DNA of 64,000 nucleotides, from positions 1,550,001 to 1,614,000 of the forward strand of contig OZ024847.1 of NCBI GenBank assembly GCA_964017145.1, given 5' to 3'. Shown piece after piece: positions 12,601 to 27,112 of the stretch (the first letter of the stretch is position 1; each line of letters opens with the position of its first letter). The position numbers and the translations under genes are program-made. The stretch comes from Agrocybe praecox. Lineage: Eukaryota; Basidiomycota; Agaricomycetes; Agaricales; Agrocybaceae. The notes beneath the pieces were generated by a model. It was not told where the DNA came from. It saw nothing but the letters and a program-made list of their open reading frames with translations, and made no database searches.

Positions 12601-14583
12601 AATCAATTGCAGAAAGAGATGAGTCAACTGAAAGAGCAATATGAAGTTTCGAAGTTAGATGCTGCTAGTATGTTTTTGCATTTCATTAACAGTTATGATT
12701 ATTGTAGTGATATCTTTTAATTATAACAGACGCCAAAAGACAGCTTCAAAAGCGGGTCCAAGACGACGAAGTTTCGCATTCTTCGTCCGCTGCTGCACAG
12801 TCCGGTAAGCTTCTGATGTCATCGCTCTGGCCCCTTGATACTGAGTATGTAAAACAGAGCTGAAAGTAGTAATTGAAGCTTTGCAAGCTAACGAACAAGT
12901 ACTACAAGCACGATACGAAAATGCCGAAATTGAACGAGTCAAGGCGGTCAATGCCGAACATCAAAGTCAGTAAAAATTGTTTGCTACTTTTATACATACG
13001 TACCAATCACCTCTCTTTTTACAATTACAGCTCTTCGTTTACTAACAGACGCACAAGCTAACCTCAAGAAGTCCACGGAAGAATTCAAGAAATCGTTAAA
13101 AAACAGTGAACGTCGTATCCAGGCTCTGGAAGCTGAACTGGCTACGGAAAACCGAGAGAGCGGGGAACCGAGCCAACTTCGCCGTCTCACCGAAGAGATA
13201 GAAGACGAACGAGAACAACACCAGAAGGACCTTTCAGAGCGCGACTTCACAATTGACCAGACCAGAAAGAAGTACCAAGGTATGCATGTTGGTATAGTCG
13301 CATCTGCATGACTCTAAATTTTCCACGTAGCTGAACTGGCCCAACTGAGTGAAGGCGAGTTCTTGCAGAGGATAAATATGGATGTGCAAATATCTGACCC
13401 ATCTCTTCACAGAGCTTCAATCACAAAGAGACAACTTGAGCAGGCTGCGCGAAGAGAACCGCAATTTGCGTTCTGACCATGATGCGCTTCAACTCAATTA
13501 CGATGACGAGGTCTATAACAGCGGTGACTGGAGAAAGGAGAAAGAACGAATGGAGACCAAGATCAAGGACATCGAACTAGCATATGAGGCTTCGACGGGT
13601 GCCCAGGCCGAACAGCAGGCGCAAATCGTTGCGCTTCATTCTCAAGTCCGGGAGCTTCGGGGGGTCTTGGACGATGCAGAAGCCGACCGCTCGCTTCTGC
13701 AAAAGGCTCGTCGGGCACTGCAAGCTGAGCTAGAGACCATTAAACTTGATCACGTTGACTCCAACAAGATGTCTTCGGAACGCGAATTCCAGCGACTCCA
13801 GCTGAAGAAACAAGATCTTGAGAGGTCTCTTGAAGAGCAGGAGGACCGTGTTTCAAACGCCAACGAGCGACTAAAGAAAGCGGAAGCCTTTGCTAGCGAA
13901 TGCCAGATTGAACTGGGCAAGGTTCGGGTGGAGAACTCCGAGCTGGACAAGTTAAACGTACCTGGAATGCTATCAGTTTCTCATTGGTCTTTTTGCTGAT
14001 ACTTGAACTTTTTCTCCAGGCTAGTCTCGAGAAGCAAATCAAGGAGCTGAATGTTCATATTGTAGACATGGAGACGAAATCATATGCAAGCCCATCTCGT
14101 GCTACTCCTGGTTCGCGCAGAGTGGATTCTCGTATCGAAGAGTTGGCAAATCAACTTCAGCAATCAAGTAAAGATAGACGAGAAAGTGGACGACTTGGAC
14201 GAACTTCTGACAAGTTTCCTGATGTTCAATCACAACTAGCTGAAAATGATCGTCAAAAGGCAAGACTGGAGTCTTATGAAACACAGATTCAGAGTATGCG
14301 ACAAAACATTGATGTTATGGTATGTGGTTCTTTGTGACTTATCCTTTTTTTTGCATTATAATAACGTCGCAAAACAGCAAACTGAAGAAAATAATCTTCA
14401 GGCAGCTAAACGGCGGGCAGAACGTGAAGCTGCAGATTATAAACAGAAAGTTCTGAGGTAGCTTTGATTTCAATGACCAGTTATTTTGAACACTCAGGTT
14501 GATTGGGTTATAGCATGGAAAGAGAACTTGAACGACTGCATGGCAGACTGGAGGGATCCAGTGAATGGACAGGACGTAAATGA
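6680..14583 (+). CDS. Class II myosin heavy chain (conventional myosin)
   Basis: Actin-based motor expected at the cytokinetic ring. The product begins [20 protein letters not shown], then an N-terminal SH3-like fold ([18 protein letters not shown]), the P-loop [13 protein letters not shown] (about 7.34 kb), switch [11 protein letters not shown] (about 7.66 kb), switch [10 protein letters not shown] (about 8.43 kb), the actin-binding region [19 protein letters not shown] (about 9.07 kb), an IQ helix and the [10 protein letters not shown] junction typical of class II at about 9.57 kb. From 9.65 to 14.58 kb follows a long heptad-rich coiled coil split by small introns, with a Ser/Pro/Thr-rich break near 12.05 kb. 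The stop is TGA at 14581-14583. About 60 extra Ser-rich residues sit in loop 1 between the P-loop helix and [19 protein letters not shown]. Domain order and length fit fungal Myo2. The Sch9-like kinase follows 257 bp downstream in the same direction. Confidence 0.94.
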
Positions 14584-14839
14584 TAGTACTCTTGAATGGA
14601 TTTTGTATTTATATGTACTGGGATTGTATTTTACTGTATAATTTTCAAATTATTTTTGCATTCTAAAATCAGACATGTAGCCGGATTTGGAGAAATACTT
14701 ACAAAGGCAAACGCCCACGACGGTATCGGGGTTTCATCAGTTCCATCTCATCTTTCTGTTCAAGTCGCTGGCGGCGTACACCTCTTTCCCCAACCCCCAT
14801 CTTCTCCTTGTATCATAGCTATCCTCTTTCTTTTCTCAA

Positions 14840-17083
<2,244 letters not shown>

Positions 17084-17452
17084 GGCGACATGAACGCGGT
17101 ATGCAGCCTTACTCGTCGCGGCTGCTCAAACCACCTTTTCGCCCTACATACTACGACAGAGCAACAAAGATTAGGATTCGTGTCTGAAACCCTTCTCTTT
17201 TCTATTTATTTATTTAGCTGTAAACTTTACATGGGACAATTTTTCGTAACCTTATTTATGTATCTGTCTTTGCATTACAATCAACCAGTTGTTTCGTTGT
17301 AGAAGGGTATATTTAACATGACAAGATGGTTATCATACAAGATAGCGAAGGTATACACACATATAAAAAAGAGTGACTTAGAGCACCTAACCCGTTAGGC
17401 GCGCGGAAAAATGACCACCACTATCATAGCGCTCAAGGTCGACAAAAAGATC
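17084..17452. other. Intergenic, 3' flanks of two converging genes
   Basis: No ORF or RNA gene supported. It holds the 3' ends of the kinase gene (plus) and of the membrane protein gene (minus). AT-rich stretches near 17.20-17.36 kb are plausible transcript-end regions. Confidence 0.5.
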
Positions 17453-18510
17453 CTACGTCAACTTCTCAAACTGCAAGAATTCACTGTTCCGGCCCACATA
17501 AATTCCCGTAGCTGTGTCCCTGGCCTCAGGCCGATAGCGCGATAGTGGCATCTGAAATATGTGCTTATTTCCCTTCATGTGCTGGGCAATTGCGTATCTT
17601 GCGGTGAAACAGGCAACCGCAAAACCTTCATTCAAGAAAAATGATTACAAGGTCATAGAATTTGAGGGATAAGAATACTTACAAATGAGGAAATTAATCC
17701 ACACAAAAGATTTTAGCGCCTGAAGGCTTTTGCACCATAATCGTTCGTCAGAAAAGGCTTGAGATAAGTTAGATTGGAAGTATGGCAATTGATTTTCATA
17801 TAGGAATAATACGAACCCAAGGGGATGGAGTCGCATTGGAAGGGTATTTGTCGCCAACGAGACGTTGAAAAGGCGTTGAAAGCTAATGTCAAAGTAGGGA
17901 GGCTTCAATGACAACGTTGACTTTTCCTGCCATAGGCTTGGTCTGCTTACCGAGCCAGAAAATGCTTAAGACGCTGAATATCCCGATCTCAGCTTGCGCC
18001 CTGGATGTGTACGCGTTATCCAATCCGAGGTCAAGAACCAACCTAGCATGAGAAGGGACACTTGCGCTCAGTAACCTTTACCAGTGGATGTCAAAGAAGA
18101 TGTCATACTTACAATAAAACGACGATGACTAGCGAAATAATCGAAAGGGCGAAAGGAAATACATCAGCCACGTCTGTCCAGAGGAAATATCGAGTTTGAG
18201 TTAGGTTTCAAGATTACTTTGGTATTGGTCAACAAACAGAAAAAATCCTGATATTGATTCACGCGTGTAGAAAGTGCCAGCACAATTATGTCCACAAGAA
18301 GGAAGATGACTAGATTGAAAGAAATACATCTGTTGGGTATAACACTTGATACTTGAAAGGAACTATAAGCTCACTATGGCCAGCCACCTTCTTTCTTCCT
18401 ATTGACGAAAAAGACATCGAGAAGTGAGAAAATGAATGAAAGAATGCACTCGATGGGTTCTACGACTGCAGATATGTTGTAACATCGCAACGGTCAATGA
18501 ACTGTTGAAC
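17453..18510 (-). CDS. Multi-pass membrane protein, unnamed (gene model approximate)
   Basis: I do not recognise the family with certainty. Reading the minus strand through short introns gives a chain of hydrophobic helices: CILSFIFSLLDVFFV (about 18.42 kb), FNLVIFLLVDIIVLALS (about 18.28 kb), FALSIISLVIVVLLL (about 18.14 kb), an IFSVLSIFWLAF segment (about 17.96 kb) and FVWINFLICFAVACFTARYA (about 17.6-17.7 kb), ending in a hydrophilic tail that contains SRYRPEARDTATGIYVGRN and a TAG stop at 17453-17455. Four to five membrane spans and a short cytosolic tail resemble fungal MARVEL-like or related small membrane proteins, but this is only a guess. One implied intron near 18.36 kb would be just 30 nt, and the true start codon was not found, so the 5' end is uncertain. 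Confidence 0.55.
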
Positions 18511-19097
18511 TGGTTCCGTGATGAAATCATAACCTTCTCCGTTGTCATGCAGATTTGACAGATGTTCGTTCAAAAAGTTCGATTGATTGATACTTGGGGC
18601 GGAGTTACTGACGACCACCTCGCCGAGAGCTGGCGGCGTGGCAAGGCTTCTGTATTGATTGAGAAGTCCAGCAAATTGGATGCATTCTATCACTGTGCCT
18701 CTGTAATGAGCTGCATAGCTTTTGGAACCCTAGATCAGTACAATACAGAATTTCTTAATAACTTTAGATCAAAACACTATCTCTGAGAGCACTGAAACAC
18801 GTGGTGTACTGTGTTTTGTTCGTTGATTGCTGTGGTTCAGTCACTTATGATCTACTGAAATATAGTGCAGTAATTTTTATGAAGCTCAGGGCAATAGCAT
18901 GGGGTCTAACGGAACAGTCGTGTCCAGCGTATTCCTATCATCCCGAACATCGTTGAGGCTGGATGTATAAGGTGTGTTGAAAAATCTCTGTTTTCTTTTC
19001 TGCCATCCTAAGCCCCCGGGCCCCAGCGGTCAAGAACCGGCACGAGTGACGACGGCAATGTGAAATACCAATAGAACCCTGACTCGTTCAAAAATAT
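18511..19097. other. Intergenic, no feature seen
   Basis: A minus-strand ORF of 77 codons (18460-18693) overlaps the possible 5' end of the membrane protein but has no recognisable content. Nothing else supported. Confidence 0.4.
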
Positions 19098-19182
19098 GCA
19101 TTAAGAGGGAATCGAACCCCCGGCGGGTCGAAATCCGGCTGTTGGATGGCAACGACCCAGGTTACCACTACCCCATTAATGC
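19098..19182 (-). tRNA. tRNA-Gly (GCC) with a 15-nt intron
   Basis: The reverse complement folds as a full cloverleaf: acceptor GCATTAA pairs with TTAATGC, D stem GGGT/ACCT with loop AGTGGTA, anticodon stem GGTCG/CGACC, loop TTGCCAT with anticodon GCC (19148-19150), T stem GGGGG/CCCTC (one G-U pair) with loop TTCGATT. Sixteen nucleotides lie between A37 and the 3' anticodon stem; one is position 38 and the other 15 (19132-19146) form an intron at the canonical 37/38 site. Mature length is 70 nt before CCA addition. Confidence 0.93.
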
Positions 19183-19559
19183 TGATACCTAACTAATGGG
19201 GCTTGTTTGTCCGTTCGGCAGGCACGGCCATGCACTATGTCGAACAACATTTCAAAATGACGCCCGTGGAGCGCTTATGTTTAATACTTCGAGACTCGGA
19301 AAATTAGATTCTTGGTTACATGGCCTCTTAAGATAGACAGGTAAGACAGATAAACGTGTTTTTTCGAGTGAGATGTATAGATTAAAAATAAATAGATACA
19401 GAATCGATCATGGCAGAAGTGACAGAAAATGAAACCGAGAAGTTGTGATATACAAAATAGATAGCTATGCTATAAATGCAACAAGGCTGCACGGTTTAGA
19501 CATCATTATGAATTGAACTGCAACAGTTCAATTCGATTAATTGGTAAATATCACAATAA
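19183..19559. other. Intergenic between tRNA-Gly and the Ppo-like gene
   Basis: AT-rich, no supported ORF. It contains the 3' flank of the heme oxygenase gene. Confidence 0.4.
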
Positions 19560-22500
19560 TTAAGTTGAGCGAGAGCGTACCTGAATTGTCAAAGAGTCGG
19601 GCAAACAGGAAACCAACCCCTCTCGAGAACCATAGCACAACCTCACCAGCCCATCGGATTCTGACATAAACCTACAGTGATATCACGATTATTATCGTTT
19701 TTTCCTCAGATTATGCGCAATCCATTACCTTTGCAGCGTGCCATCTTGTCCAGGGGCTCTTGTTAGACCTTTCAAGCCAAATATGGCACCAAGAATGGGA
19801 GGAATGGTCTAACAGAACGTGAATCAGAATATAGATCTGGTGCAGATTGGGTGAATTGAGACTCACGGCCTTCAGGAACTGAGGCGCCAGAAGTCTGCAG
19901 GCAAACAAATCAGCATTGCGTCATTTACATTCCTTAATCCTTACCCAGTGGAAAATGCCAGGAGTGGACGAGATTTTGATCCCTGGCATGGATTGGAATT
20001 CACGTCTACGCCGTATTCGCAGATGCTGGGCTGTATGGGCTGTTAGGACGCTCGAATTACTAAAAGTATATGCACTAATGGACGTACTTCACGGTTTGCC
20101 TCCAAAATGTTAGCAAAGATGTGGTCGCCTACTCGGACATATATATGTCCCAGTATTGTGTCTTTAGCAGCAGTCCTAAAAGTCCCAGCGACCTTTGGAA
20201 GAACTTGTCAATATGCTAATCAACACTTTTTATTATTATGCATACCGGAGGATCGAAACCTTCATAAAAAGTAACGTCGTATTAATATAGCATAAATTAC
20301 AGAAAACGAAAACTTACGCAAGGCCTCATATACGTAATCCATTACTTTTTCAAGCGCTATTTCTTGATCTGAAGCCACTAACTCTGCAATTTCCAAACGT
20401 GTCCTTTCCCGACCTTCTTCGAGATAGAAATTGATTACATGCGTTATCGCCTGGGAGTAAAGGGAAGCAGTTGGCACAAGCGTCGAGATGACTTGCGCAG
20501 AAAATTCCTTTGCGGAGTGGTCAATATCCTTGTCCAGGTAACTTTGCCACAGGCTTTGAAGAGTTTCGTCGCCGACATTGTCATAGGATTCGTAGAATGA
20601 GAGCTAGCAAGACATATCAGGTCGTATAATGAAAAAGCAAAATGCGCAGGACTGACCTTCTCCGCACGAGCTTTGGCGTAATCCAAGAATTCTAACATAG
20701 CAAGTTGAGAAGATTCTCTCATTTTCCAGTCGTCGACAGGATCGAAATTGAGATAGACATATCTTTACGTCAACACGTAAGTGTAGTAAGGACCATAAGA
20801 AGGCTGGCAGACTTACTTGGAAATATCAGCAAACTTGGCGCACAAGTCATGTCCATACCAGATGCCATAGGGGCTGGTTTTTGACTTGAGAGGAAGCCCA
20901 ATCTGTGTTAAGCAAGAGATAGTGAGACTGCGCCGTTCGAGAAGTACGATATAGAGGTGATGCATACAATCTGAGAAATCCAATAAACCGGAAGCAGATT
21001 TACGACGTCCTTCACGATGTCCAATGTGAATGTGTTACCCTTGTCAAATGATAACGAGTTCTCTTTTATCAACTCGTAAGTCTGTGAGGAGAAGTATGCT
21101 GCAAATTCATTGTCGGGTTTACAAAAGATGCGGTCGTTCATTTCTTGAACACCGGCCAATAGTGACTTGTTTGCTGATTGCAAAACCTTGAACCTTGCTG
21201 CCTTATCGATATTACCGTGCTAATGTGTTTAAGTTGGTTAGTTGGCAGTAAAAGTAATGGGTTTAAGGCAATGAAATGTACCGTTTGTAAAATAGGTTCG
21301 ACACAGGTCAACAGACGTGTGTCATACGAGGATACATAAGTTGTTGTATCGGTCAACAACTGTTGTGCTTCCTCAAAGGTGTCAACAGATACAGTAGGTG
21401 GGAGAGGCGTAGGTCTATCCCATGTATACTTCTTAGATAGCTCTGGATTGGTCTCAAGAAGATGTTGTTCCATCCAACTGGTTTGCAGGAAGGGGAAATG
21501 TGCATAAGAGGACCCTCTTGGATAGTAGTCTGGCAGGGTTCGGAAGAGGAGTTTCGTAAGTAAGCCACCGTATGATCCATCTTGGGTGTCGTATTGGCAA
21601 TCTTGATACCCCCAAGCTGTGAGATTATGAGCTGCAATGGAAGATGAGCTCGCAGATAATCCATTGCATAAACCAAAATGCCTACGAGTGAATTCTACCG
21701 TCATAAACCTGTCCCCTCTAGTCAAGCTTACGGCATCAGCTAAAATTGCCCGCGAAATGGTGAAACCAGGACACAATCCCGCTCCCGGTCCTGGCTTTTT
21801 TGCTTCTTCAGCCTGTAGACCGACCTACAGATAGAAAAAAATAAGCAGGTTTACACTGAGGAACAAGTAACCTAGCGTACATGAAGTTCGAGGTTATCAA
21901 TATCCTTATAGAGGGATGCGGCCATTGTCTGATGGAAGATCGCGTCAGTCACTGTAGTAGACGATCTACCGCTTCAAGAAATCTCACATGGATCTCAGGG
22001 TCCGGATTCCATTCACTGAAGGACGAATACGCTTTGGAAAAAATTGTCAGAATTATAACATAGGGAAGACAGACAAACAATTACGTTTGAGACCTAAGAA
22101 TTTTCTAAACTCGTTTAACTATCGCAAAATACGTGATTAGTGCTCGGCGCTTAGGATTTGATCAAAACAGAAGCTCACCGAACAAGTTCCCCAATTACGG
22201 GATTGCTCTATAGCCATCACTTCAACGACTTTGAGAACTTCTGGAATCCTGCGAGCTCCGAATGCACCAGCGCGCGTCTCAGTAGCGTTGTGAAGGATAT
22301 TCGCCAGATCTGCGTCTCTGAAACGACCGTTGACACGTTTCAAGCTAAAGTATTATATATGTTAGATTAAGGATCACTGATCTCGTATTTATATAAGAGC
22401 GACCTACCCGCCAAAAGTCCATTGCCTTACATCGCTTGATGGAATGAGACGTTTGTGAGCAGCTTGGGCAAACTGTTTGACCGTCGCCTGATTAAGCATC

Positions 22501-24131
22501 ACGATAAGAATTAAAGCAAGTAGACCGGAAAAAGGAATGGCCCACATTTTGTGGAGAGGTCCCACTGCCCTCGAAAACACCCTCGAAAACGTTGGTTATC
22601 CAATTGGTATCTGGTTCGGAGAGGGTCGCATGCCAACGATAAAGCAAATTGAACTCGATCGAAACGACATTGCCTTCGCCTGTCGGCGCAAACTCATGGC
22701 TTGCTTCACGCATAGTCTGCATAGAGAGAAGGATATATCAAAACCAAAGAAATATCATAGTTTTTGTGGCATTGGCATATTACCATCAGGGGGTCTAGAC
22801 GCCAGTCACTTCCGTCGCGGACTAATCCCAGAATCGCTCCCACATAGTCTAAGTGGAACAGTCAGTCGCTGTGTTCCGAACGCTAGAGCTTTACATCTAC
22901 CTCCAAGAATGATATGCATAAAATGTCCACAGTTCACTAGTCGCGAGCGATGGAAGATTTCATCATCTTGTCTTTGTCTCTCTGCAGGGTCTTGTGGCAC
23001 AGAGCTACGCAGATTCCCGTTTTCATTGATATCTAAAATTCGTTGGGCAATGAACTAGGCAGAAAGATAAACATCGAAAACGCGGTTTGAGTTGGCGCCG
23101 AAACTCACGTTATGGTTGCGGCAGAGCAATATCAAAAGGGCACAACTTGCTGGAGGCATCAATAATAGCCTACTATCCGCAAAAACGTCGTCCAGAAGTT
23201 TCCCAGTGCCGTCATTCCTTCGCACCGAGTTCACCTGGGCTTCAGAGCTACCATACAAGATACTGAGATCCAGATAGCTGCTGGCATTATTTATCGCTGG
23301 GTTTTGACGGTCTGTATTGAAGATGCAGTGTATTACCAAATCCGCGAATGCGAAGAACAAAGCGGATATACCGCCCGGGTGTTCTTCAGTACCATTTCGC
23401 TTGAGAAGGGTATCAAAGACGAGGCCAGCGTCTGGAAGTGAAGATCTCGGAGGTAAATTTTTTGACGGAACCGAGCGTGCGTAAGGGAAACCAGCTTTCC
23501 CAAGGGTTGGTTGCAAAGGATTGTTGTTTGATCCATCGGCTGTCCTGAAGGCATAGTTGACTGCGTATTGGCCGGTAGGTCCTGACGATGTTGCCTCCAT
23601 GGGTGGCGGGGGTGAGCACAGATAACCACTCGGCGGGTGAGGAAGGTCTTTATAAACTAAATAGGCGAACAAAATCAGAGGCTAGAGAAGAAAGACACGG
23701 AATCACTTCTTACGCAGATCTATGGCCTTCTCTTGAATGGTTTTGGAGAGTTCAGTATGCTTCGTTCTTGACATAAAGACAAGGAGTTTTTCTAACTGAG
23801 TGGATATCAGAAAAAAGATGACGCGTAATACCAGTATTCTACTCACTAGCAATTTTCGATCGTCGAGACCAACGGTCTTCAGGTTTTTGACATCCAAGAA
23901 TGCAGGCTACAAGAACCAAGGAATCAGCGCCAGTATGCAGTAAGGTCATTTTAGATATCCTATACCAAATCGGATAAGGAAAGGGGTGGATGAGCCACAA
24001 GATCCCAAAGCTCCGCCCATTCTTGTTCATGGGTCCCATATTGCGGGCGAGCACCGTCGGTATCCAGTGGTGCATTAGACTCTTTGTAATAGTCGATAAT
24101 TCTAGAAAGCTGACGGATGAAAGAAGACATT
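19560..24131 (-). CDS. Psi-factor-producing oxygenase / linoleate diol synthase-like heme dioxygenase
   Basis: Ppo/LDS enzymes oxygenate linoleic or oleic acid with an animal-peroxidase-type heme domain, then rearrange the hydroperoxide with a C-terminal P450-like domain; products act as sporulation signals. Many small exons on the minus strand give the peroxidase domain: PPSGYLCSPPPPMEATSSG region (about 23.6 kb), FADLVIHCIFNTD, SSYLDLSILYGSSEAQVNSV, and the key NLLYRWHATLSEPD (about 22.63 kb), whose Tyr and His are the radical Tyr and proximal heme His of the family. The P450-like half begins near CPGFTISRAILADAVSLTRG (about 21.77 kb) and ends with RAPGQDGTLQRF and VSCLPDSLTIQ. Stop TAA at 19560-19562. 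Start taken at MSSFIRQLSRII (24131); an in-frame ATG at 24175 is possible. In my splice model the P450 heme-thiolate Cys motif is not visible. A TIR element lies 300 bp upstream. Confidence 0.9.
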
Positions 24132-24429
24132 ACGCTTGATACCAGCAGCGATTGTTTATAGTAGGATATGTTCAAGGTTATAAGCTAGAAAGCGAAGCAG
24201 AGAGGAATGATAGGTTATGGTGACTTTTTGTGAGAGCGCTCGCCTGTACTTATAGCCAAAAGTAACTTTGAAAGGAGGGGCCATTTTTATCAGGCTGTGG
24301 CACAGGCTGACAGTGATTGAACAATGAACTGAGGCTGATCTAGGAGCTTCAGCGCTCAGCGCTCACGAGGTTGCTACAATCACTGACGAATAATGATTGG
24401 ATGACAGATTTTTCGCATGTCGCCGTCTT

Positions 24430-25250
24430 CACCCCGGGGAATTCAACTTTTCAGGTCACACGAAAACCTCCTAAAAATATAGGTTTAGTGCAAAATTTAG
24501 AGCCCAGAGAAAACATATGTGAAATCAAAAGTTTAGCAATAAACCAAAGGTCCACTGAAATTAAAAAAATTATTTGTAATTTTGTACCGTACGAAAACCT
24601 GAATGATATTATTGTTTCCAGTGGGAAAAAAAAAGAGATAAATTTGGATATTTTGGTCCTCATGAAAGAAAGACAGAAACATATAATATCAACTTTGTGA
24701 TCCAAGGCTCGTTCAGAACTTTAATATTTTTCCTCAATTTCTCGTAGTCCGAATTTCTAGCTATTGTGCTTATTTTGGGCACAATTGAAAATGTGACCGA
24801 AGCTCAGAGTTTTTGATTGTCTGAAAACAATTAATTGAATAGGTGTTCGTGGTTTCAGTTACGCCGATATCTCTCTTTTTAGTGATAGTTACGAACATGC
24901 CAGAAATACGTGTGGTATTTGATGTATTCAACCGTTTGAAGTTATTGTTGAAAACATAAATTTTGTTCCGGTTTTTGGAATGCATAGAGTCTATATTTTT
25001 GGACTGCCTAGAAATTAACTAAAACTTCTATTGTTTTTTGTAATTTTGGCCTAACTGAACATCCCATTTGGGATGAGGTTTACACGGTGACAAAAAATTT
25101 AAACAAATACTTAGTTTTTAATTAGCATTCATGATGATGTCCCAAAAATTTGATTATCCTACATGATTTATAATCAACCTAATTTATAAACCAAAACCAG
25201 GGTTTCTCAGAGGTTTTGAGGTGACCTGAAAAGTTGAATTCCCCGGGGTG
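24430..25250. mobile_element. Non-autonomous TIR element (821 bp) with 3-bp target duplication
   Basis: Both ends carry the same terminal inverted repeat starting CACCCCGGGGAATTCAACTT and identical for 30 bp, then diverging. The flanks carry the trinucleotide CTT at 24427-24429 and 25251-25253, which fits a 3-bp target site duplication. CAC ends with a 3-bp duplication are the pattern of the CACTA/EnSpm group. No transposase is encoded inside; the two ORFs there (plus 24371-24700, minus 24451-24705) are AT-rich and unrecognisable. It sits in the upstream region of the Ppo-like gene. Confidence 0.85.
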
Positions 25251-25253
25251 CTT

Positions 25254-25620
25254 CAACTCGATCCATATCCCTCCAGATCATGACCGCGTCAATAGAATTT
25301 CCTACCATCTATCTTTTCGAAGACCTGTGGCTGGAAATGCATCGGGAAATCAGATATTTTTGGCTGATTTCTTTCAAAGTATCAAGATTACATAACGTCA
25401 GGCTAAGTCAACTCCGAGACTCCTAAGTACGGCGGATCCCAAGTTTATCTTCTTAAATCATAACTTGATTAAAAAGAGATTGAGCACACTGGGGTATCAG
25501 AATGATTAAAGTAAAATAGGAACAAATGGTGGCTGATATCTGCGCCCTTGGTAGGTTACGAAAGGAACGGTGATGCATGGGAAGAGCTAAGGGCAACTGA
25601 ACCATACCACAAGTCCAAGT
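25254..25620. other. Intergenic between TIR element and YKT6 3' end
   Basis: No supported ORF or RNA. Holds the YKT6 3' flank. Confidence 0.4.
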
Positions 25621-26393
25621 TCACATAACAACACAACAGGCGTTTTGCTAGAGACGAGGAAAAGAGATCAGAAGGGTTTCTGACAAGAAGATCAACAATT
25701 TCAGGAACCTTCTTGGCCGTCTTGTAGAACATCTTGCTTTGCATAGATAGAGCATTCGAGCGCTCGACGAGATTATCAAGTTTCTCTCCGCGTTGCAACA
25801 CTGATTCAATGGTTTTGTGCTAGAAACATCGCATACAATCAATCAAATGCGTTGCATAGTAAAGACCTGTGCTCTTACCAAAACGATCTTAGTTTCATCA
25901 AGCTCCTGTTGAACTCTCATAATTGTATCCGCTTGCCTAGGGTCTTGATACTTCTCGATATAAGTGTTGATTTCCGGGAATGATATTGAAGAAGGGTTAT
26001 TGAAAGACGATTGGGGGACTTTAGCCGTAAAGTCGTCGAGGATCTTGGTAAGCAAGGAGAAAGCAGGTCGGACGGGATATTCTTCGTCGGTAATTATGAC
26101 AGCTCGAGAGGGGTTTAGACACAAATAATTACTGACCAAGAGAAGATTCACTTACCAGCAAGTTGCTCTGCCCCTCCTCGGTTATACACATGAGCGACGT
26201 GGCTTTGTTCTTGGACTGTTTGCCTTTGACCTTGAGGGGTTCTCTCTGCGACTGTCTTAGATAGGAAAGTCATGAATTCGCCTGCAGACCCCCTCTGGTA
26301 AAAGCTGAACGAGGATAAGTCGCTGGCGGTACTGAGGGTAGTGGAAGCCCCTGAAGGGGGAGCTAGAATAACAGATATAGAATAGATCTTCAT
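25621..26393 (-). CDS. YKT6: R-SNARE YKT6 (longin-domain v-SNARE)
   Basis: YKT6 drives membrane fusion in ER-Golgi, endosomal and autophagic traffic. Exon 1 from 26393 encodes the longin domain ([47 protein letters not shown]). The next exons carry [19 protein letters not shown] and the SNARE motif ([15 protein letters not shown], then [20 protein letters not shown]). The last exon 25621-25647 encodes QNACCVVM then TGA: adjacent cysteines give a palmitoylated Cys plus a CVVM prenylation box, as in all YKT6 proteins. Three introns; total about 197 residues, normal for the family. A RecQ-like pseudogene lies divergently upstream. Confidence 0.96.
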
Positions 26394-26589
26394 GATTTAC
26401 GAATTTGCGATCGGAAATAAGACAAGGTGGACGAAGAAGTCTGAAGAGTAGTGGACTCCGAGGGAGAGGAAGTTGAGCGCAGAGCAGCCGGCGGAGCCAG
26501 ACTCGACCCCAGTCAAGTCACCATGGTCTGCTGCGAACCGGCGTTTGCCGTGTGAACCGTTCACGCGCGGCTCCCGAAATGTGCCTCCA

Positions 26590-26905
26590 ACACGACAACT
26601 TTTGACGTCTGCTAAACTCGCCCAAAGTATATGCGCCATCGTCATTGACGAGGCGCACTGTATTCACAATGGGGAGATAGTTTCCGGCCCCTCTACGCAG
26701 ACCTCGGCACTCTGCGATCGTTTGTCGCGGCCAACGTCCCTTTCCTGGTTACGTCCCCCACTCTCCCACCTTCAACTTTATCTTCCGTTCGACAAGTTAT
26801 GCACATGCCGCGCGACACAACCTATCATGTCAATCTTGGAACCGATCGGCCTAACATTGCATGGTTCACGAGTATGATGAAGGGGGGCAAATCCGATCTG
26901 GATTC
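26590..26905 (+). pseudogene. RecQ-like helicase fragment (DEAH region), frameshifted
   Basis: The frame opens with an SAKLAQSICAIVIDEAHCIHN segment, i.e. helicase motif II (DEAH). A shift at about 26670 moves the homologous reading to another frame that continues with RPLYADLGTLRSFV, PFLVTSPTLPP (motif III-like SPT replacing SAT), VMHMPRDTTYHVNLG and DRPNIAWF. It matches the middle of fungal RecQ-like helicases. Upstream helicase parts are absent and the downstream part ends where the LINE poly-T begins (26911), so this is a remnant, possibly cut by the LINE insertion. Confidence 0.8.
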
Positions 26906-27112
26906 GCTCTCTTTTTTTTTTTTTTTTTTTTTTTGTGGAGCTTTGGAAGGAGCGCGACAGTCAACATAGTTGTCCTCGCGTTTCAGCATATTCACTTGAC
27001 GAAGCGTTCACTTCGTCTCTACTCAGAGTTCCCCACACCGGGGTAATGCCTTTACTGTATCGGCACACCTTTTTGAAGGTAGTGTGGGGCTCGGAGTGAA
27101 CCGTTGGGAAAT

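Noticed and set aside
24371..24705. Two overlapping ORFs inside the 821-bp element
   Set aside because: AT-rich, no family resemblance, and they run across the element end.
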